A DNA stretch of 64,000 nucleotides, taken from the NCBI GenBank assembly GCA_023397675.1, contig JAEWTV010000050.1, positions 18,618-82,617 of the forward strand. Reading direction: 5' to 3'. This document shows positions 17,358 to 26,559 of the stretch, piece by piece. Numbering within the stretch: the stretch's first letter is position 1; each line of letters opens with the position of its first letter. The notes beneath the pieces are model-generated. The model was not told where the DNA came from, searched no databases, and saw only the letters and a program-made list of their open reading frames with translations. The DNA comes from Bacillota bacterium (GTDB lineage: Bacteria > Bacillota > Clostridia > Acetivibrionales > JANLFN01). The position numbers and the translations under genes were made by a program.

Positions 17358-17520
17358 AGTTTAACATTCATATATTGATAATATAATTCTGGAGATTAAG
17401 AATTTGGAAGATTATAGTCCAATAAGAAAAAAAGGTATTGGTATAATTTATTTCTATATAATTTATTTTAAAGACAGAATTTATTAAAAGGAAGATAGGA
17501 CTAAATAAAATGTAGATATT

Positions 17521-18654
17521 TTAATTTTTAAAAAAATTTTTAACTAACTGAATACCAAAAAATTCTTCTACAATGGTTGTAATTTGCCTAACATTACTCA
17601 AATTAGAAGAATAACTACACATGACATTTTTAATGTACTCTATATCAACATTTTTTTTATCATATTTATTGAGGGTATTATATTTTTTATTTATAGTTTT
17701 TTCAATTATTTTTTTTATTGCATTTATTGATAGGTTTTCAAATTTGATAAATTTATCAAACCTAAAAAATATCGGGTCACCCAAATACTTACGTATTTCT
17801 GATTCACTACTGTAATTTGATGTACAAATAATAATAGCATTATATAAGTCTACTCTATAATTTTTATCTTCAAAAATACCTTCATCAAATAATTGATAAA
17901 AGGCACTATGAAATATTGGGTTAGGCTTATCAAACTCATCAAGAAGTATGACGTTAGATTCTCTTTCTAACAAATCTCTGGAAAAGCAACTTTGAAAATG
18001 ATTCCCACCAAATAGATAATTACTAAATTCACTACTGTGAAACATTGAAAATTGTTTTCTAAATAGTGACTGACCTAAAATTTCGCTAATAAATTTAGCT
18101 GTTTCTGTTTTTCCAACCCCTGAAGCGCCATAAAACATAAGCACAATAGGTTTATTTTTATTAGATTTTGTAAGTAAGGGGTATAAAGAAATAAGAAGTC
18201 TCTCTTTTACATTTTCTTGCCCTATAATTCTTTCTGAAAAGTTATTATTTATTTTTTCGAACATACTTTTACTAAGTGTTTTGTACTCACACTTTTGTAT
18301 AGTTATTATATTTGCATAGGCTTGTTCTAACTGTTGTTTTATTTGAATTGGAGGGTTTTGAAGAAATAAGTTTTCTATTTCATATCCACTAATAATGCTA
18401 ATAAAACTTTGAATTGCACTTTCTGTGATCCCTGCGTATGATTCGGAAAAAGCAACTAAATTAGTTATAAAATTTTTATCAGGATCCTTGCTTTCATCTT
18501 TATCCATAGCAACGCTATCAGTTTTATAGGTTACTACAATTTGTTTCCTTTTTGCATCATCTTCACCAATAAATTGGGATAACGTTTTTATATCTGGAGG
18601 AAGTAATCTCTCAAAACCACTTTTTGAACCATAATAAATTATTATCTTTTTCAT
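17521..18654 (-). CDS. AAA+ ATPase, ClpB/AAA_2-like, of unknown role
   Basis: 377 residues. An N-terminal region of about 135 residues has no recognised motif. The AAA+ domain begins at RIIGQENVKERLL, the form seen before AAA_2 modules of Clp ATPases. Walker A is GASGVGKTE (about residue 173-181), Walker B VILLDEFDK (about 229-237), sensor-1 IIICTSN and a sensor-2-like DPIFFRFDK arginine stretch. There is no second AAA module, no Clp-N domain and no protease-binding loop that I can see. It overlaps the upstream gene by 4 bp (ATGA). The pair is more AT-rich than its neighbours and stands alone, which suggests acquired DNA, possibly a defence or conflict module. Confidence 0.8.
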   Translation of the reverse strand: MKKIIIYYGSKSGFERLLPPDIKTLSQFIGEDDAKRKQIVVTYKTDSVAMDKDESKDPDKNFITNLVAFSESYAGITESAIQSFISIISGYEIENLFLQNPPIQIKQQLEQAYANIITIQKCEYKTLSKSMFEKINNNFSERIIGQENVKERLLISLYPLLTKSNKNKPIVLMFYGASGVGKTETAKFISEILGQSLFRKQFSMFHSSEFSNYLFGGNHFQSCFSRDLLERESNVILLDEFDKPNPIFHSAFYQLFDEGIFEDKNYRVDLYNAIIICTSNYSSESEIRKYLGDPIFFRFDKFIKFENLSINAIKKIIEKTINKKYNTLNKYDKKNVDIEYIKNVMCSYSSNLSNVRQITTIVEEFFGIQLVKNFFKN

Positions 18655-19397
18655 GTATCAATACCTGCCAATATTACATCATAAACATCTAATTCATCTT
18701 GGCTTTTAGATATATTAATCATATCAAAAGCTGAACTTATTAATTCTTGTTCTATGTTAAATTCCTTACTAATATCAAGCATTTTCTCATCAACTTTGCC
18801 AACTTTTATGGCTAAATACACTAAATTCATTTTACTTAAATCAGCTATGCCATAATTGTTTCTAAAAGCTTCAATATTAAATCTAAAAACGTATTTATTT
18901 AACTTTTCACCATCTACTTTCTCTGCGATTAATTCATAATATCCTTTTCCGCTCTTAAAAGCCTCATCTAGCTTTGATATATCAAATATGAATCCATCTT
19001 CAGAAGTGAAGTCGGATTTTGTTATCTTTAAATATGGTGTAAACATTTTAAAAAAGGCTATAGAATTTTTATATGCTCGTACGGAATAACCGCTGAATTT
19101 AGTTATTCGATTATCATTTTGTGATTTTTCTATGAAATCTGTTAACACAGTATTTGATAAAGTAGTTTTAACTAAAGAAGAGCCATTAAATGAAAAATTA
19201 GCATCAGCATTTGTTTCTGCTTTGGCACCCAAAAAAGGTAGCCAATTTAATTTTGCATATAAGCCAATAGAAGTTTTATTAGCTATCTGAGTTGATTTTT
19301 GCTTAACTTTATCTGAAGTCTGTATTTCCTTACCACCATTATAGATATTTAAATAATCTGTTGCTGAATTGTCATCAAAATACACTACTTTAATCAT
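18651..19397 (-). CDS. Protein of unknown function paired with the AAA+ ATPase
   Basis: 248 residues from the ATG preceded by TGGGGAA at about 8 nt; an earlier in-frame ATG at 19442 lacks a site. It starts MIKVVYFDDNSATDYLNIYNGG and soon contains SIGLYAKLNWLPFLGAKAETNA, then a mixed alpha/beta region up to about residue 190 and a helical C-terminus with EFNIEQELISSAFDMI. The YFDDNSATDYL start and the short hydrophobic GLYAKLNWLPFLGAKA stretch recall DUF6414-type proteins, but this is only a resemblance. There is no signal peptide. It is coupled to the AAA+ gene by overlapping start and stop codons, so the two products very likely act together. Confidence 0.7.
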   Translation of the reverse strand: MIKVVYFDDNSATDYLNIYNGGKEIQTSDKVKQKSTQIANKTSIGLYAKLNWLPFLGAKAETNADANFSFNGSSLVKTTLSNTVLTDFIEKSQNDNRITKFSGYSVRAYKNSIAFFKMFTPYLKITKSDFTSEDGFIFDISKLDEAFKSGKGYYELIAEKVDGEKLNKYVFRFNIEAFRNNYGIADLSKMNLVYLAIKVGKVDEKMLDISKEFNIEQELISSAFDMINISKSQDELDVYDVILAGIDT

Positions 19398-19689
19398 AGT
19401 ATTCCCCATTCCATTGCTACCAAAATTAGCCACATTGTGCAAATAAAAAATTATTCAAATATGTATTTGTGTTATTTTATCATGTAATTTAATGTTATAT
19501 TTTGTAATTAAAAAAGTCAAGCAATTCTCTAAAGCTTATATTGTTAGATAGAATATAACCATTCTTCATTTAAATAATGATATAATGCAATTTAATTAGA
19601 TTAATATATAATAAATATTTGAAAGTTTATGTCACACTTCTTTCTTTTTTGTGTCTAAATATGTGATAAAAATTATTCGAGGTGAAAAT

Positions 19690-20523
19690 ATGCAGGAATT
19701 TAAAGAAGTCTTAGTAGAAAAAGCAGTGAATGGAGACAAGCAGGCACTGGAAGATTTGATTTTAAGCGTAAAGGACAAGGTTTATAATCTTTCTCTGAGA
19801 ATGCTGTGGAACCCGACCGATGCGGAAGATGTTACACAGGAAATTCTTATAAAGGTAATAACAAATCTGTCTAAATTCAGGTCTGAGAGCAAATTTACGA
19901 CCTGGGTATACAGAATAGCCCAAAACCATCTTATTAATATCCAAAAGAGAGGACTTGAAAATCTGAATTTATCCTTTGAGGATTACGAAAAAGGTATTGA
20001 AGTTGGGCTTGATAAGGAGCAGCTTCCGATATCTGACGCAGAAAGAAATTTACTCGCAGAAGAGCTTAAGATATCATGCACTCATGCGATGCTTCTGTGC
20101 CTGGACAGAGAAAGCAGGATAATTTACATACTTAGCTCAATGTTTGGTATAAACAGCGTTGACGGCGGCTTTATCATGGATATTAAGCCGGAAACCTACA
20201 GAAAACGTCTTTCAAGAATCCGTGAAAAGATGAAAAACTTTATGGAAAACAACTGCGGACTTGTAAACCCGGACAGGCTATGCCGCTGTAAACAGCGCAT
20301 AGGAATTGCAATTGAAAGCAGGCGGATTAACCCTGAACAGCTGCTGTTCGTAAATAAACCTTCGGCAGGAGAATTCGTAGAGGAATGCAAGGATGAGATG
20401 GAAAACTTCGACAAAGTGTCGGCTGTATTTACAAGCAATCCATTTTACCTGGCACCAGAAAACATAGTTCAGGGAATAAAAAATCTTATTAAATCAGACA
20501 ATTATAAAATTTTAGAAGCATAA
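19690..20523 (+). CDS. ECF-like RNA polymerase sigma factor with Cys-containing C-terminal extension
   Basis: 277 residues from the ATG that follows CGAGGTG by 5 nt; a GTG at 19651 would add 13 residues but has no site. Sigma region 2 is clear: ALEDLILSVKDKVYNLSLRML, then DAEDVTQEILIKVITNLSKF and FTTWVYRIAQNHLIN. Region 4 is weak, with KPETYRKRLSRIREKMKNFM as its recognition helix. A C-terminal extension of about 80 residues starts NCGLVNPDRLCRCKQRIGIAI, a Cys pattern that may bind metal or an anti-sigma partner. No anti-sigma gene follows; two small genes do, one of them a membrane protein. Its targets are unknown. Confidence 0.88.
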   Translation: MQEFKEVLVEKAVNGDKQALEDLILSVKDKVYNLSLRMLWNPTDAEDVTQEILIKVITNLSKFRSESKFTTWVYRIAQNHLINIQKRGLENLNLSFEDYEKGIEVGLDKEQLPISDAERNLLAEELKISCTHAMLLCLDRESRIIYILSSMFGINSVDGGFIMDIKPETYRKRLSRIREKMKNFMENNCGLVNPDRLCRCKQRIGIAIESRRINPEQLLFVNKPSAGEFVEECKDEMENFDKVSAVFTSNPFYLAPENIVQGIKNLIKSDNYKILEA

Positions 20524-20542
20524 TTCAGGAGGAGATAGTGAC

Positions 20543-20860
20543 ATGGAAAATATATTATTAACTTTAGTAATAGGTGTAATTGCAGGAATTATTGACATTG
20601 TACCAATGATAATTCAGAAGGCCGATAAGGACTCAATAATATCAGCATTTGTTCAATGGATGGTAGTAACATTTGTTATTATGAATATTGATTTAGGTGT
20701 TGTAAACTGGCTTAAAGGTCTAATTGTAGCGGTACTTATGGCTGCACCTATTATTATTTTGATTGCTAAAAAGGAACCAAAATCTGTTATACCGATATTA
20801 GTTATGTCAATGGTGCTTGGAAGTATAGTAGGATTTGCAGGTGATAAACTTGTCAAATAA
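20543..20860 (+). CDS. Small four-helix membrane protein
   Basis: 105 residues, almost all hydrophobic, with about four membrane helices: residues 4-22, 35-53, 57-76 and 82-99. Short polar loops are QKADKD and AKKEPKS. AGGAGGAG precedes the ATG. It follows the sigma factor by 19 bp and overlaps the next gene, so the three form an operon. I do not recognise a functional family. It could be a partner of the sigma factor's signalling or a general membrane protein. Confidence 0.8.
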   Translation: MENILLTLVIGVIAGIIDIVPMIIQKADKDSIISAFVQWMVVTFVIMNIDLGVVNWLKGLIVAVLMAAPIIILIAKKEPKSVIPILVMSMVLGSIVGFAGDKLVK

Positions 20861-21200
20861 TAAAGAACTTTATAAAAACCTCATAAACACCCGGCTTCTT
20901 AATAATAATGGAGGTTGGATGTATTGTAGCAACTGCGACAATACGGTTGGTTATTTGTGCTATTCAACATATGCATATTTCAAATTCGATTTTACATGTA
21001 ATTGCGGTGAAAAAGGATCTATTGAAATTGGCGATAGGGAATGTCTTAGTGAGATTGCAGCAAAAGACCTTTTAATCAGAAAAGGAAGGCTTTGCTGTCC
21101 TGTAGACGATTCACCACTGTTCACGGTTGTTAATAAAAATATTAAACAATTTAGCTACGAAGTGGTCTGTAAAAGCTGTTTACAAACATTCAAAAAATAG
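20850..21200 (+). CDS. Small protein with four Cys-pair motifs (zinc-ribbon-like)
   Basis: 116 residues if it starts at the TTG preceded 6 nt upstream by AGGTG; TTG at 20835 or GTG at 20841 would add 3-5 residues. Cysteine pairs occur as CSNC (about residue 26-29), TCNC (about 49-51), LCCP (about 80-82) and CKSC (about 107-110), which could form one or two zinc ribbons. The rest is polar. It overlaps the end of the membrane-protein gene by 11 bp. Family and function are not recognised. Confidence 0.7.
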   Translation: MSNNKELYKNLINTRLLNNNGGWMYCSNCDNTVGYLCYSTYAYFKFDFTCNCGEKGSIEIGDRECLSEIAAKDLLIRKGRLCCPVDDSPLFTVVNKNIKQFSYEVVCKSCLQTFKK

Positions 21201-21235
21201 CTTTTGGTAAAAATTTCTTAAAGATTTATCCTGTA

Positions 21236-21290
21236 AAAACTCCCTGAATGCAGATAATAAGCATATTAAATCTGTTGTAGGGAGTTTTTT
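21236..21290 (+). terminator. Terminator-like hairpin overlapping the next gene's ribosome binding site
   Basis: A 10-bp stem (21236-21245 with 21279-21288) encloses a 33-nt loop that can pair internally. A T-run follows. The 3' arm includes AGGGAG, the ribosome binding site of the metallophosphatase that starts at 21293, so the fold could both end the upstream transcript and block translation. Confidence 0.55.
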
Positions 21291-21292
21291 GC

Positions 21293-22294
21293 ATGATGCC
21301 AATTAAGACGCAGAAGGCTGTAAAGATAATTGCAGCTGCAGCTATATGCTTTTTTATGATTTCCATAATAGCCAATGCAGGCCATGAGGATGCCCTTGCA
21401 ATGCCTCTTAAATTCAAGGCTGACGGTACTTTCAAGATTGTACAGTTTACAGATATTCAGGATGGCCCGAAAATAGACCCAAGGACAGCCAGACTTATTA
21501 ATAATGTATTGGATTATGAAAAGCCGGATCTTGTAGTAATTACGGGAGATAGTCTTGATGACCGCTGCAAATCGGTACAAAGCGTCAAAAAGGCAATTGA
21601 AAATATAGCTCAACCTATGGAAACCAGACAAATTCCCTGGGCAGTGGTATTTGGAAACCATGATGAAGAACAGGGGAAAATGACAGAAGCCGAAATGCTT
21701 AAGGTTTATATGTCTTATCCCCATAATCTGAGCCGCTTTGGACCTGAAAATGTTTACGGCACGGGGAACTATAACCTGCTGATTGGAGGAACTAAAGACA
21801 AAAGGCCTGCGTTCAACATTTATATGCTTGACTCTGGAAGGTATGCAAAAGGCGGCGTAGGGGTATATGACTGGATAAAGACAAGCCAGATTGAGTGGTA
21901 TAGAGATACCGCACTTTCGCTAAAGAAGCAATACGGCAGGACAATACCTGCACTTATGTTTTTTCACATACCTTTGCCTGAATTCAGACAAATGTGGGAA
22001 AGCGGAAAGGCAAAAGGAGCAAGAAATGAAGAAGAAGGCGCACCTATTGTTAACAGCGGGCTTTTAACCTCTGCCATTGAAATGGGAGACGTAAAGGGTA
22101 TTTTTGTTGGACATGATCATACTAATGATTATGTTGGCGAAATGTATGGAATAAGGCTCGGGTTTTCCCGAAACACTGGCTTTGGAACATATGGCAAGGA
22201 TGGCTTCTCAAGAGGGGCAAGAGTTTTTCTCATTAATGAATCCGACCCTGAACACTTTGAAACATGGATGAGGCTTGCAACTGATTTTAAATAA
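21293..22294 (+). CDS. Calcineurin-like metallophosphoesterase, exported or membrane-anchored
   Basis: 333 residues. The basic start plus hydrophobic residues 11-28 form a signal or anchor segment. The phosphoesterase motifs are FTDIQDGP (about 49), VITGDSLDD (about 83), VFGNHDE (about 121), FFHIPLPE (about 224) and FVGHDHTND (about 265). The first metal-binding motif reads DIQ where most families have DxH, as in the Dcr2/PhoD-like purple-acid-related branch. The substrate is probably an extracytoplasmic phosphoester. The gene stands between unrelated neighbours. Confidence 0.87.
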   Translation: MMPIKTQKAVKIIAAAAICFFMISIIANAGHEDALAMPLKFKADGTFKIVQFTDIQDGPKIDPRTARLINNVLDYEKPDLVVITGDSLDDRCKSVQSVKKAIENIAQPMETRQIPWAVVFGNHDEEQGKMTEAEMLKVYMSYPHNLSRFGPENVYGTGNYNLLIGGTKDKRPAFNIYMLDSGRYAKGGVGVYDWIKTSQIEWYRDTALSLKKQYGRTIPALMFFHIPLPEFRQMWESGKAKGARNEEEGAPIVNSGLLTSAIEMGDVKGIFVGHDHTNDYVGEMYGIRLGFSRNTGFGTYGKDGFSRGARVFLINESDPEHFETWMRLATDFK

Positions 22295-22386
22295 TAACAG
22301 GACAATAAATAGCAAATATGCTATTCTTAAAATAAAATTATTTAAGCAAGAATATAATGTATTAACAATTTGTTGGGGGAATATGT

Positions 22387-22536
22387 ATGCTTGAAAACGG
22401 TAAAATGGAATGCAATTGCAGTAAAAAAAGCTGTGTCAGGCATGGCAAATGTGATGAATGCATTAAGTATCACGAAACAAATAAAAGACCTCCTTATTGT
22501 AAAAGAGAGAAATTCCTGAAAAAGTCGTTTAAATAA
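22387..22536 (+). CDS. Small Cys-rich protein (49 aa)
   Basis: 49 residues with a GGGGGA ribosome binding site 7 nt before the ATG. Cysteines lie in the pattern CNC...C...KCDEC...YC within residues 9-40, with RHGKC and KRPPYCKRE. The C-terminus is strongly basic. It looks like a small zinc-binding domain related to the short Cys-rich clostridial proteins I know as DUF6485-like, but the match is only by pattern. It lies 18 bp before the rhomboid gene and is probably co-transcribed with it. Confidence 0.7.
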   Translation: MLENGKMECNCSKKSCVRHGKCDECIKYHETNKRPPYCKREKFLKKSFK

Positions 22537-22553
22537 TAAGTTGGGAGTCAGAT

Positions 22554-24119
22554 ATGTCTGAAGATTTCAAAAACTATTTATACACAAACCTTATTAACCA
22601 AAAAGGCTATGTGCCTGCAAGAAACAGAAACGGCCAGCTTTTAAACCTCTATGGTATTAGTATTCTGGATAAAGAAACTAACGACAGCATGTTTGTTTTA
22701 GAAGTATTTAATGGAGATGCTTTCACTGCTGATGAGATAAACGCTCGAATGGAACGTAATTCTGGCGTTGTTGATAAATTGAACAAACCTTTTATTAATG
22801 TTTTTACTCAAATATTTCTTTTCTCAGGTGAGATACCTCAAGACAAACTGGAAATTATAAAAAGCCATCAAAGAATAAACAGCTGGGACAAAAAATACTA
22901 TATAAGCTATACAATAAGACTTGATTTGGGACAAGTTCAAAGGCACTTTCAGTTACCATCTGATGTGGATGGGCTGGATGTTTTTCTTTCACAAACGGTA
23001 AATGCATTTAATCAAAATTCGTACCCCAATAATGACTCAGACCGTTCGAGAGGCTTCAGGGCCATAACAAACAGAACTTCAAAGGTTCCTATAGTAACTT
23101 ATATACTCATTGCAATTAATATTCTCGTGTGGCTTGGAGCAATTTTATATCAGAAATCTACAGGCTTGAATGATAATGAAGTTATTTTAAAATTCGGTGC
23201 AAAGTTCAACCCGTTAATTATGGATGGAGAGTATTGGAGACTTATAACACCTGCATTCCTCCATTTTTCATTGATGCATCTTTTGGTTAATATGTTTTCA
23301 CTCTTTATTATAGGGCCGCAGATAGAGATGTTCTTTGGAAAAGTAAAATGTGTTTTAATCTATATAATTGCCGGCTTTTTTGGTAATCTTGCAAGTTTCA
23401 TTTTTTCACAGGATCTATCTCTTGGAGCATCCGGTGCTGTATTCGGTTTTATGGGCGTACTTGTTTACATATGGCAGAAGAATAGGAATAGTCTCGATAA
23501 ATCTTATATATTATGGGTTGCAGGTACAATTGCATATAATATTTTTTATGGATTTTCAAAATCGGGTATTGATAATTTTGCACATATAGGAGGCCTTATA
23601 GGAGGATACACAGCTGCTGTTATAGTTGGCTTTACAGCAGGTAAAAAGAACATTACTTCAAGAACTATTGCTGCAGTGCTTATTACAGTACTTGCTATAG
23701 GTGGTTTATATGCAGGTTTTACAAGTTCATCCAATCTTGAGGCTAAAAAACAATATTTTATTGGAGACAAAGTTCAGGCACTAATAAATGAAGCATCAAA
23801 AAGTTTTACAAATAAAGATTATAGAACAGCAGAACAGCTTTCAAACGAAGCTCTCAAACTGTACGGTGAAAATAAAGATGTAAAGGCAGTTGCTACAAGG
23901 ATTCTCGCAGCAGCCCTAATTAACCAGGAAAAGAATCAGGAGGCTCTCAAATATGCCAAGGACCTTGCACAAATAAGCCCTGATATAGGACATTATTACC
24001 TTGGCCTTTGTTATTACAACCTTGGGAATTATGAAGATGCAAAAAGTGAGCTGGAACAAGCATTAAAAATGGACCCGTCAAACAAACAGGTCCAGGAAAT
24101 TCTTAATCAATTAAAATAA
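22554..24119 (+). CDS. Rhomboid-family intramembrane protease with TPR tail
   Basis: 521 residues. Residues 1-165 are a soluble domain of unknown type. The six-helix rhomboid core starts about residue 180: WRLITPAFLHFSLMHLLVNM, the catalytic serine motif GASGAVFGF (about residue 301) and the catalytic histidine in FAHIGGLIGGY (about 345). A seventh helix follows. Residues 400-521 contain tetratricopeptide repeats, the last reading YYLGLCYYNLGNYEDAKSELEQAL. It resembles the GluP (YqgP) rhomboids of Firmicutes, which also carry TPRs and cleave membrane proteins. GGGAG precedes the ATG. It converges on the next gene with only 3 bp between stops. Confidence 0.93.
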   Translation: MSEDFKNYLYTNLINQKGYVPARNRNGQLLNLYGISILDKETNDSMFVLEVFNGDAFTADEINARMERNSGVVDKLNKPFINVFTQIFLFSGEIPQDKLEIIKSHQRINSWDKKYYISYTIRLDLGQVQRHFQLPSDVDGLDVFLSQTVNAFNQNSYPNNDSDRSRGFRAITNRTSKVPIVTYILIAINILVWLGAILYQKSTGLNDNEVILKFGAKFNPLIMDGEYWRLITPAFLHFSLMHLLVNMFSLFIIGPQIEMFFGKVKCVLIYIIAGFFGNLASFIFSQDLSLGASGAVFGFMGVLVYIWQKNRNSLDKSYILWVAGTIAYNIFYGFSKSGIDNFAHIGGLIGGYTAAVIVGFTAGKKNITSRTIAAVLITVLAIGGLYAGFTSSSNLEAKKQYFIGDKVQALINEASKSFTNKDYRTAEQLSNEALKLYGENKDVKAVATRILAAALINQEKNQEALKYAKDLAQISPDIGHYYLGLCYYNLGNYEDAKSELEQALKMDPSNKQVQEILNQLK

Positions 24120-24122
24120 TTA

Positions 24123-25733
24123 TTATTCCGACAACATATTAAATAAGTCCCAAATGCCATTTTTTGATGACTTGATGGTTTCTTTATAATACGCAAGTTC
24201 ATTTGCAACTATCTCGTCAAGAGCTTTTTGACCCATAATTTCTACGGGAGCAAGCTCATCTGTAAATACATGTTTTGAAGCAGTAATTTCAGACATGTTG
24301 TTTTTTACATACTCGGACACCTTTTTAAGAGAGCTGCTGCTGTCTATTTTACCAGTGTTTTCTTCAAAATTACTATTCATGGATATATCATCCGAAGCAA
24401 ACACGATTGTATTGGTGCCGTTTTGTATATCACATTTATAAACCTTCGGCATTACACTTCTTACTGTTTCCTCAAGGTAATTCGATATGTCAGTGCTGCC
24501 CTTTGAACGTATATTTATATTCATAACCATTATTCCGCCGGGATTAAGGTGGTCTTTAACATCCTTGAAAAACTCCTTAGTGGACATATGAAAGGGTATT
24601 GTAATATCGTGGTAGGCATCAACCATTATAATGTCGTATTTCTTTGCATCCTCGTTTGAAAGAAAGGTCCTGCCATCATTTACGAACACCTTTGCTTCCT
24701 GATCCGTCAACTCAAAGTACTTTTTTGACAGGTCAACAATTTTCTGGTCTATTTCAACACCTTCAATGCTGCTGTTAGGGAAAAAGTGTTTTGTTTGCTT
24801 GGCATAAGTACCTGTTCCCATTCCAAGTACAAGTACATTAAACTTTTTGTTCTGATCGGTTGCTTTTGCAAAGTATGGGGCCATTAACGCATAGTCATAG
24901 TAAAAACCTGTCATTTCATGATTCTTTTTATAAATAGACTGTACGCCAAAGGCTACGTTAGTTGAAAGTATAACGGAATCCTTGTCTTCTGCAACCTGTA
25001 GATAGTTGTATAGTGATTCATCCTCAACTACAATATTGCTTTTCCAGAAGGCATAAGAAGTATTGAAAGGAATGAAGCACAATGCGAGAATTACTGCTGC
25101 CGTTATTGCTGTTCTTATAATTCGATTCTTATTCTTAACAGCGTAATAAAGAACCAGCAGGTTTAATATCAGTGCAAATATAAGAAAGGTCTTGCTTGTC
25201 CCAACAACAGGTATGGTAAGGAAAGTCGGAATAAATGTACCTATAATACTTCCTATAGTATTAAGTGCATATATCTTTCCTGTCGTTCTGCCGGCGCTCT
25301 CCATGTCAGTTACTCCAAGCTTTACCAAAACCGGTGAAGCCATTCCCAATAAAACAAGAGGGAAAGAGAAAATTATAAGGCAGGAGATTATTGAACCGGC
25401 TACTAACAGATTATTCGGAAGTACCCACATAAGGCCTACTACAGACCCCGCAATAACATATTTACCTACAAGGGGTATTACTGCAATCCATATGCATGCA
25501 AACCATATCCTTGAATAGAGCTTCCCAATATCATTATACTTGTCTGCCAGCCTTCCTCCCAGTATGTTTCCCAGACTAAGAGAAATCATAATCAAACCGA
25601 TGATAACAGTCCAAACAATCTGCGATGTTCCGAAATATGGTGCAAGCAGCCTTGAAGCACTTAATTCAACAGCCATTACAGACATACCACAGAAAAAAGC
25701 CGTTAGATAAATTAAAAGGTTTTTCCTCATCAT
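24123..25733 (-). CDS. Membrane-fused spermidine synthase-like protein
   Basis: 536 residues. Residues 1-215 hold about seven membrane helices in a transporter-like arrangement (FFCGMSVMAVELSASRLLAPYFG at the start). Residues 240-500 are a spermidine-synthase-like methyltransferase fold with VLVLGMGTGTYAKQ (about 299), VEIDQKIVDL (about 320) and YDIIMVDAYHD (about 357). The family is usually annotated as a fused MFS/spermidine synthase; true aminopropyl transfer has rarely been shown. GGAGAAAA precedes the two ATGs; either may start. It is a single gene facing the rhomboid gene. Confidence 0.85.
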   Translation of the reverse strand: MMRKNLLIYLTAFFCGMSVMAVELSASRLLAPYFGTSQIVWTVIIGLIMISLSLGNILGGRLADKYNDIGKLYSRIWFACIWIAVIPLVGKYVIAGSVVGLMWVLPNNLLVAGSIISCLIIFSFPLVLLGMASPVLVKLGVTDMESAGRTTGKIYALNTIGSIIGTFIPTFLTIPVVGTSKTFLIFALILNLLVLYYAVKNKNRIIRTAITAAVILALCFIPFNTSYAFWKSNIVVEDESLYNYLQVAEDKDSVILSTNVAFGVQSIYKKNHEMTGFYYDYALMAPYFAKATDQNKKFNVLVLGMGTGTYAKQTKHFFPNSSIEGVEIDQKIVDLSKKYFELTDQEAKVFVNDGRTFLSNEDAKKYDIIMVDAYHDITIPFHMSTKEFFKDVKDHLNPGGIMVMNINIRSKGSTDISNYLEETVRSVMPKVYKCDIQNGTNTIVFASDDISMNSNFEENTGKIDSSSSLKKVSEYVKNNMSEITASKHVFTDELAPVEIMGQKALDEIVANELAYYKETIKSSKNGIWDLFNMLSE

Positions 25734-25896
25734 TTTTCTCCTAATTTTTAATTTTGACCCTTAATAACAACAAATAATAGTTTATAATAAAAACTCTTTT
25801 TTGTGAAGCAAAGTTCAAGCTATGTTAATGAATGTAGTTGTGGTAGAATGAAGATTAGAATTTTTGACATTTTTAGACTTAGGTGGTTATTGTTTA

Positions 25897-26460
25897 ATGG
25901 GTTCCTATATTGTTTATATAGCAATAATAGTTATTTTAATGGGAATAAGTATTTTTCTTATTAAAAAGGGAAAATCAAAAAATCCGGGTGATGGTGAAAA
26001 CAACAATAAGCCCATTGAATGTGGCTACATTAGTGTTTTTTTCGATGCAACCAGGAATATAACTATAATCCCTTATGTTAAGAACAAACTTGGTGTAGGG
26101 AAAGCCATTTCTGAGCCGCGTATGCTTCAAAGCCCATATGAAGCCAATGCTTTAGGCAGACTAGTGAGGGCATCCATGGAGGCTTGCAGCAATGCTTTTC
26201 CTGGAACAGATGAAGAGCTTATGGGTAGGCTTGGCTTCCTAAAGTGGGTTGACTTTTCAGCAGACAAAAAAAATATCTCGATACACTATGATGAAAAGTA
26301 TGGAATAGTTATGAATACAACAATAAGACTTAAAGACGGTTCTTACCAGTTCCTAACCAGGGGAGCTGATATGATACTGGACAAGCATGCATCTAACGGG
26401 GAGATTGGAGAAGCTCTGATGTCACTTATGCCAAAGTGCAGATTAATTCCGGTAAAATAG
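25897..26460 (+). CDS. Single-pass membrane protein of unknown function
   Basis: 187 residues from the ATG behind TTAGGTGG; a TTG at 25864 would add 11 residues but has no site. Residues 4-22 form one membrane helix, followed by a basic, Asn-rich linker (KKGKSKNPGDGENNNK). The soluble domain from residue 40 contains CGYISVFFDATRNITIIPYVK, RLVRASMEACSNAFPGTDEELM and a GADMILDKHAS segment. I do not recognise the family. It lies about 100 bp before gatC, with a different-looking promoter region between. Confidence 0.72.
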   Translation: MGSYIVYIAIIVILMGISIFLIKKGKSKNPGDGENNNKPIECGYISVFFDATRNITIIPYVKNKLGVGKAISEPRMLQSPYEANALGRLVRASMEACSNAFPGTDEELMGRLGFLKWVDFSADKKNISIHYDEKYGIVMNTTIRLKDGSYQFLTRGADMILDKHASNGEIGEALMSLMPKCRLIPVK

Positions 26461-26559
26461 CAGGTTGACTTTAGACGCTTTTGTAAATAATATTCAATGA
26501 GTATTTGACTTAAACAAAACCAATTAATATAATATTTTTTATGGACAGGAGGAAGGCAT

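Noticed and set aside
21266..21724. Minus-strand frame of 152 codons opposite the metallophosphatase
   Set aside because: Shadow of a gene with complete phosphoesterase motifs.
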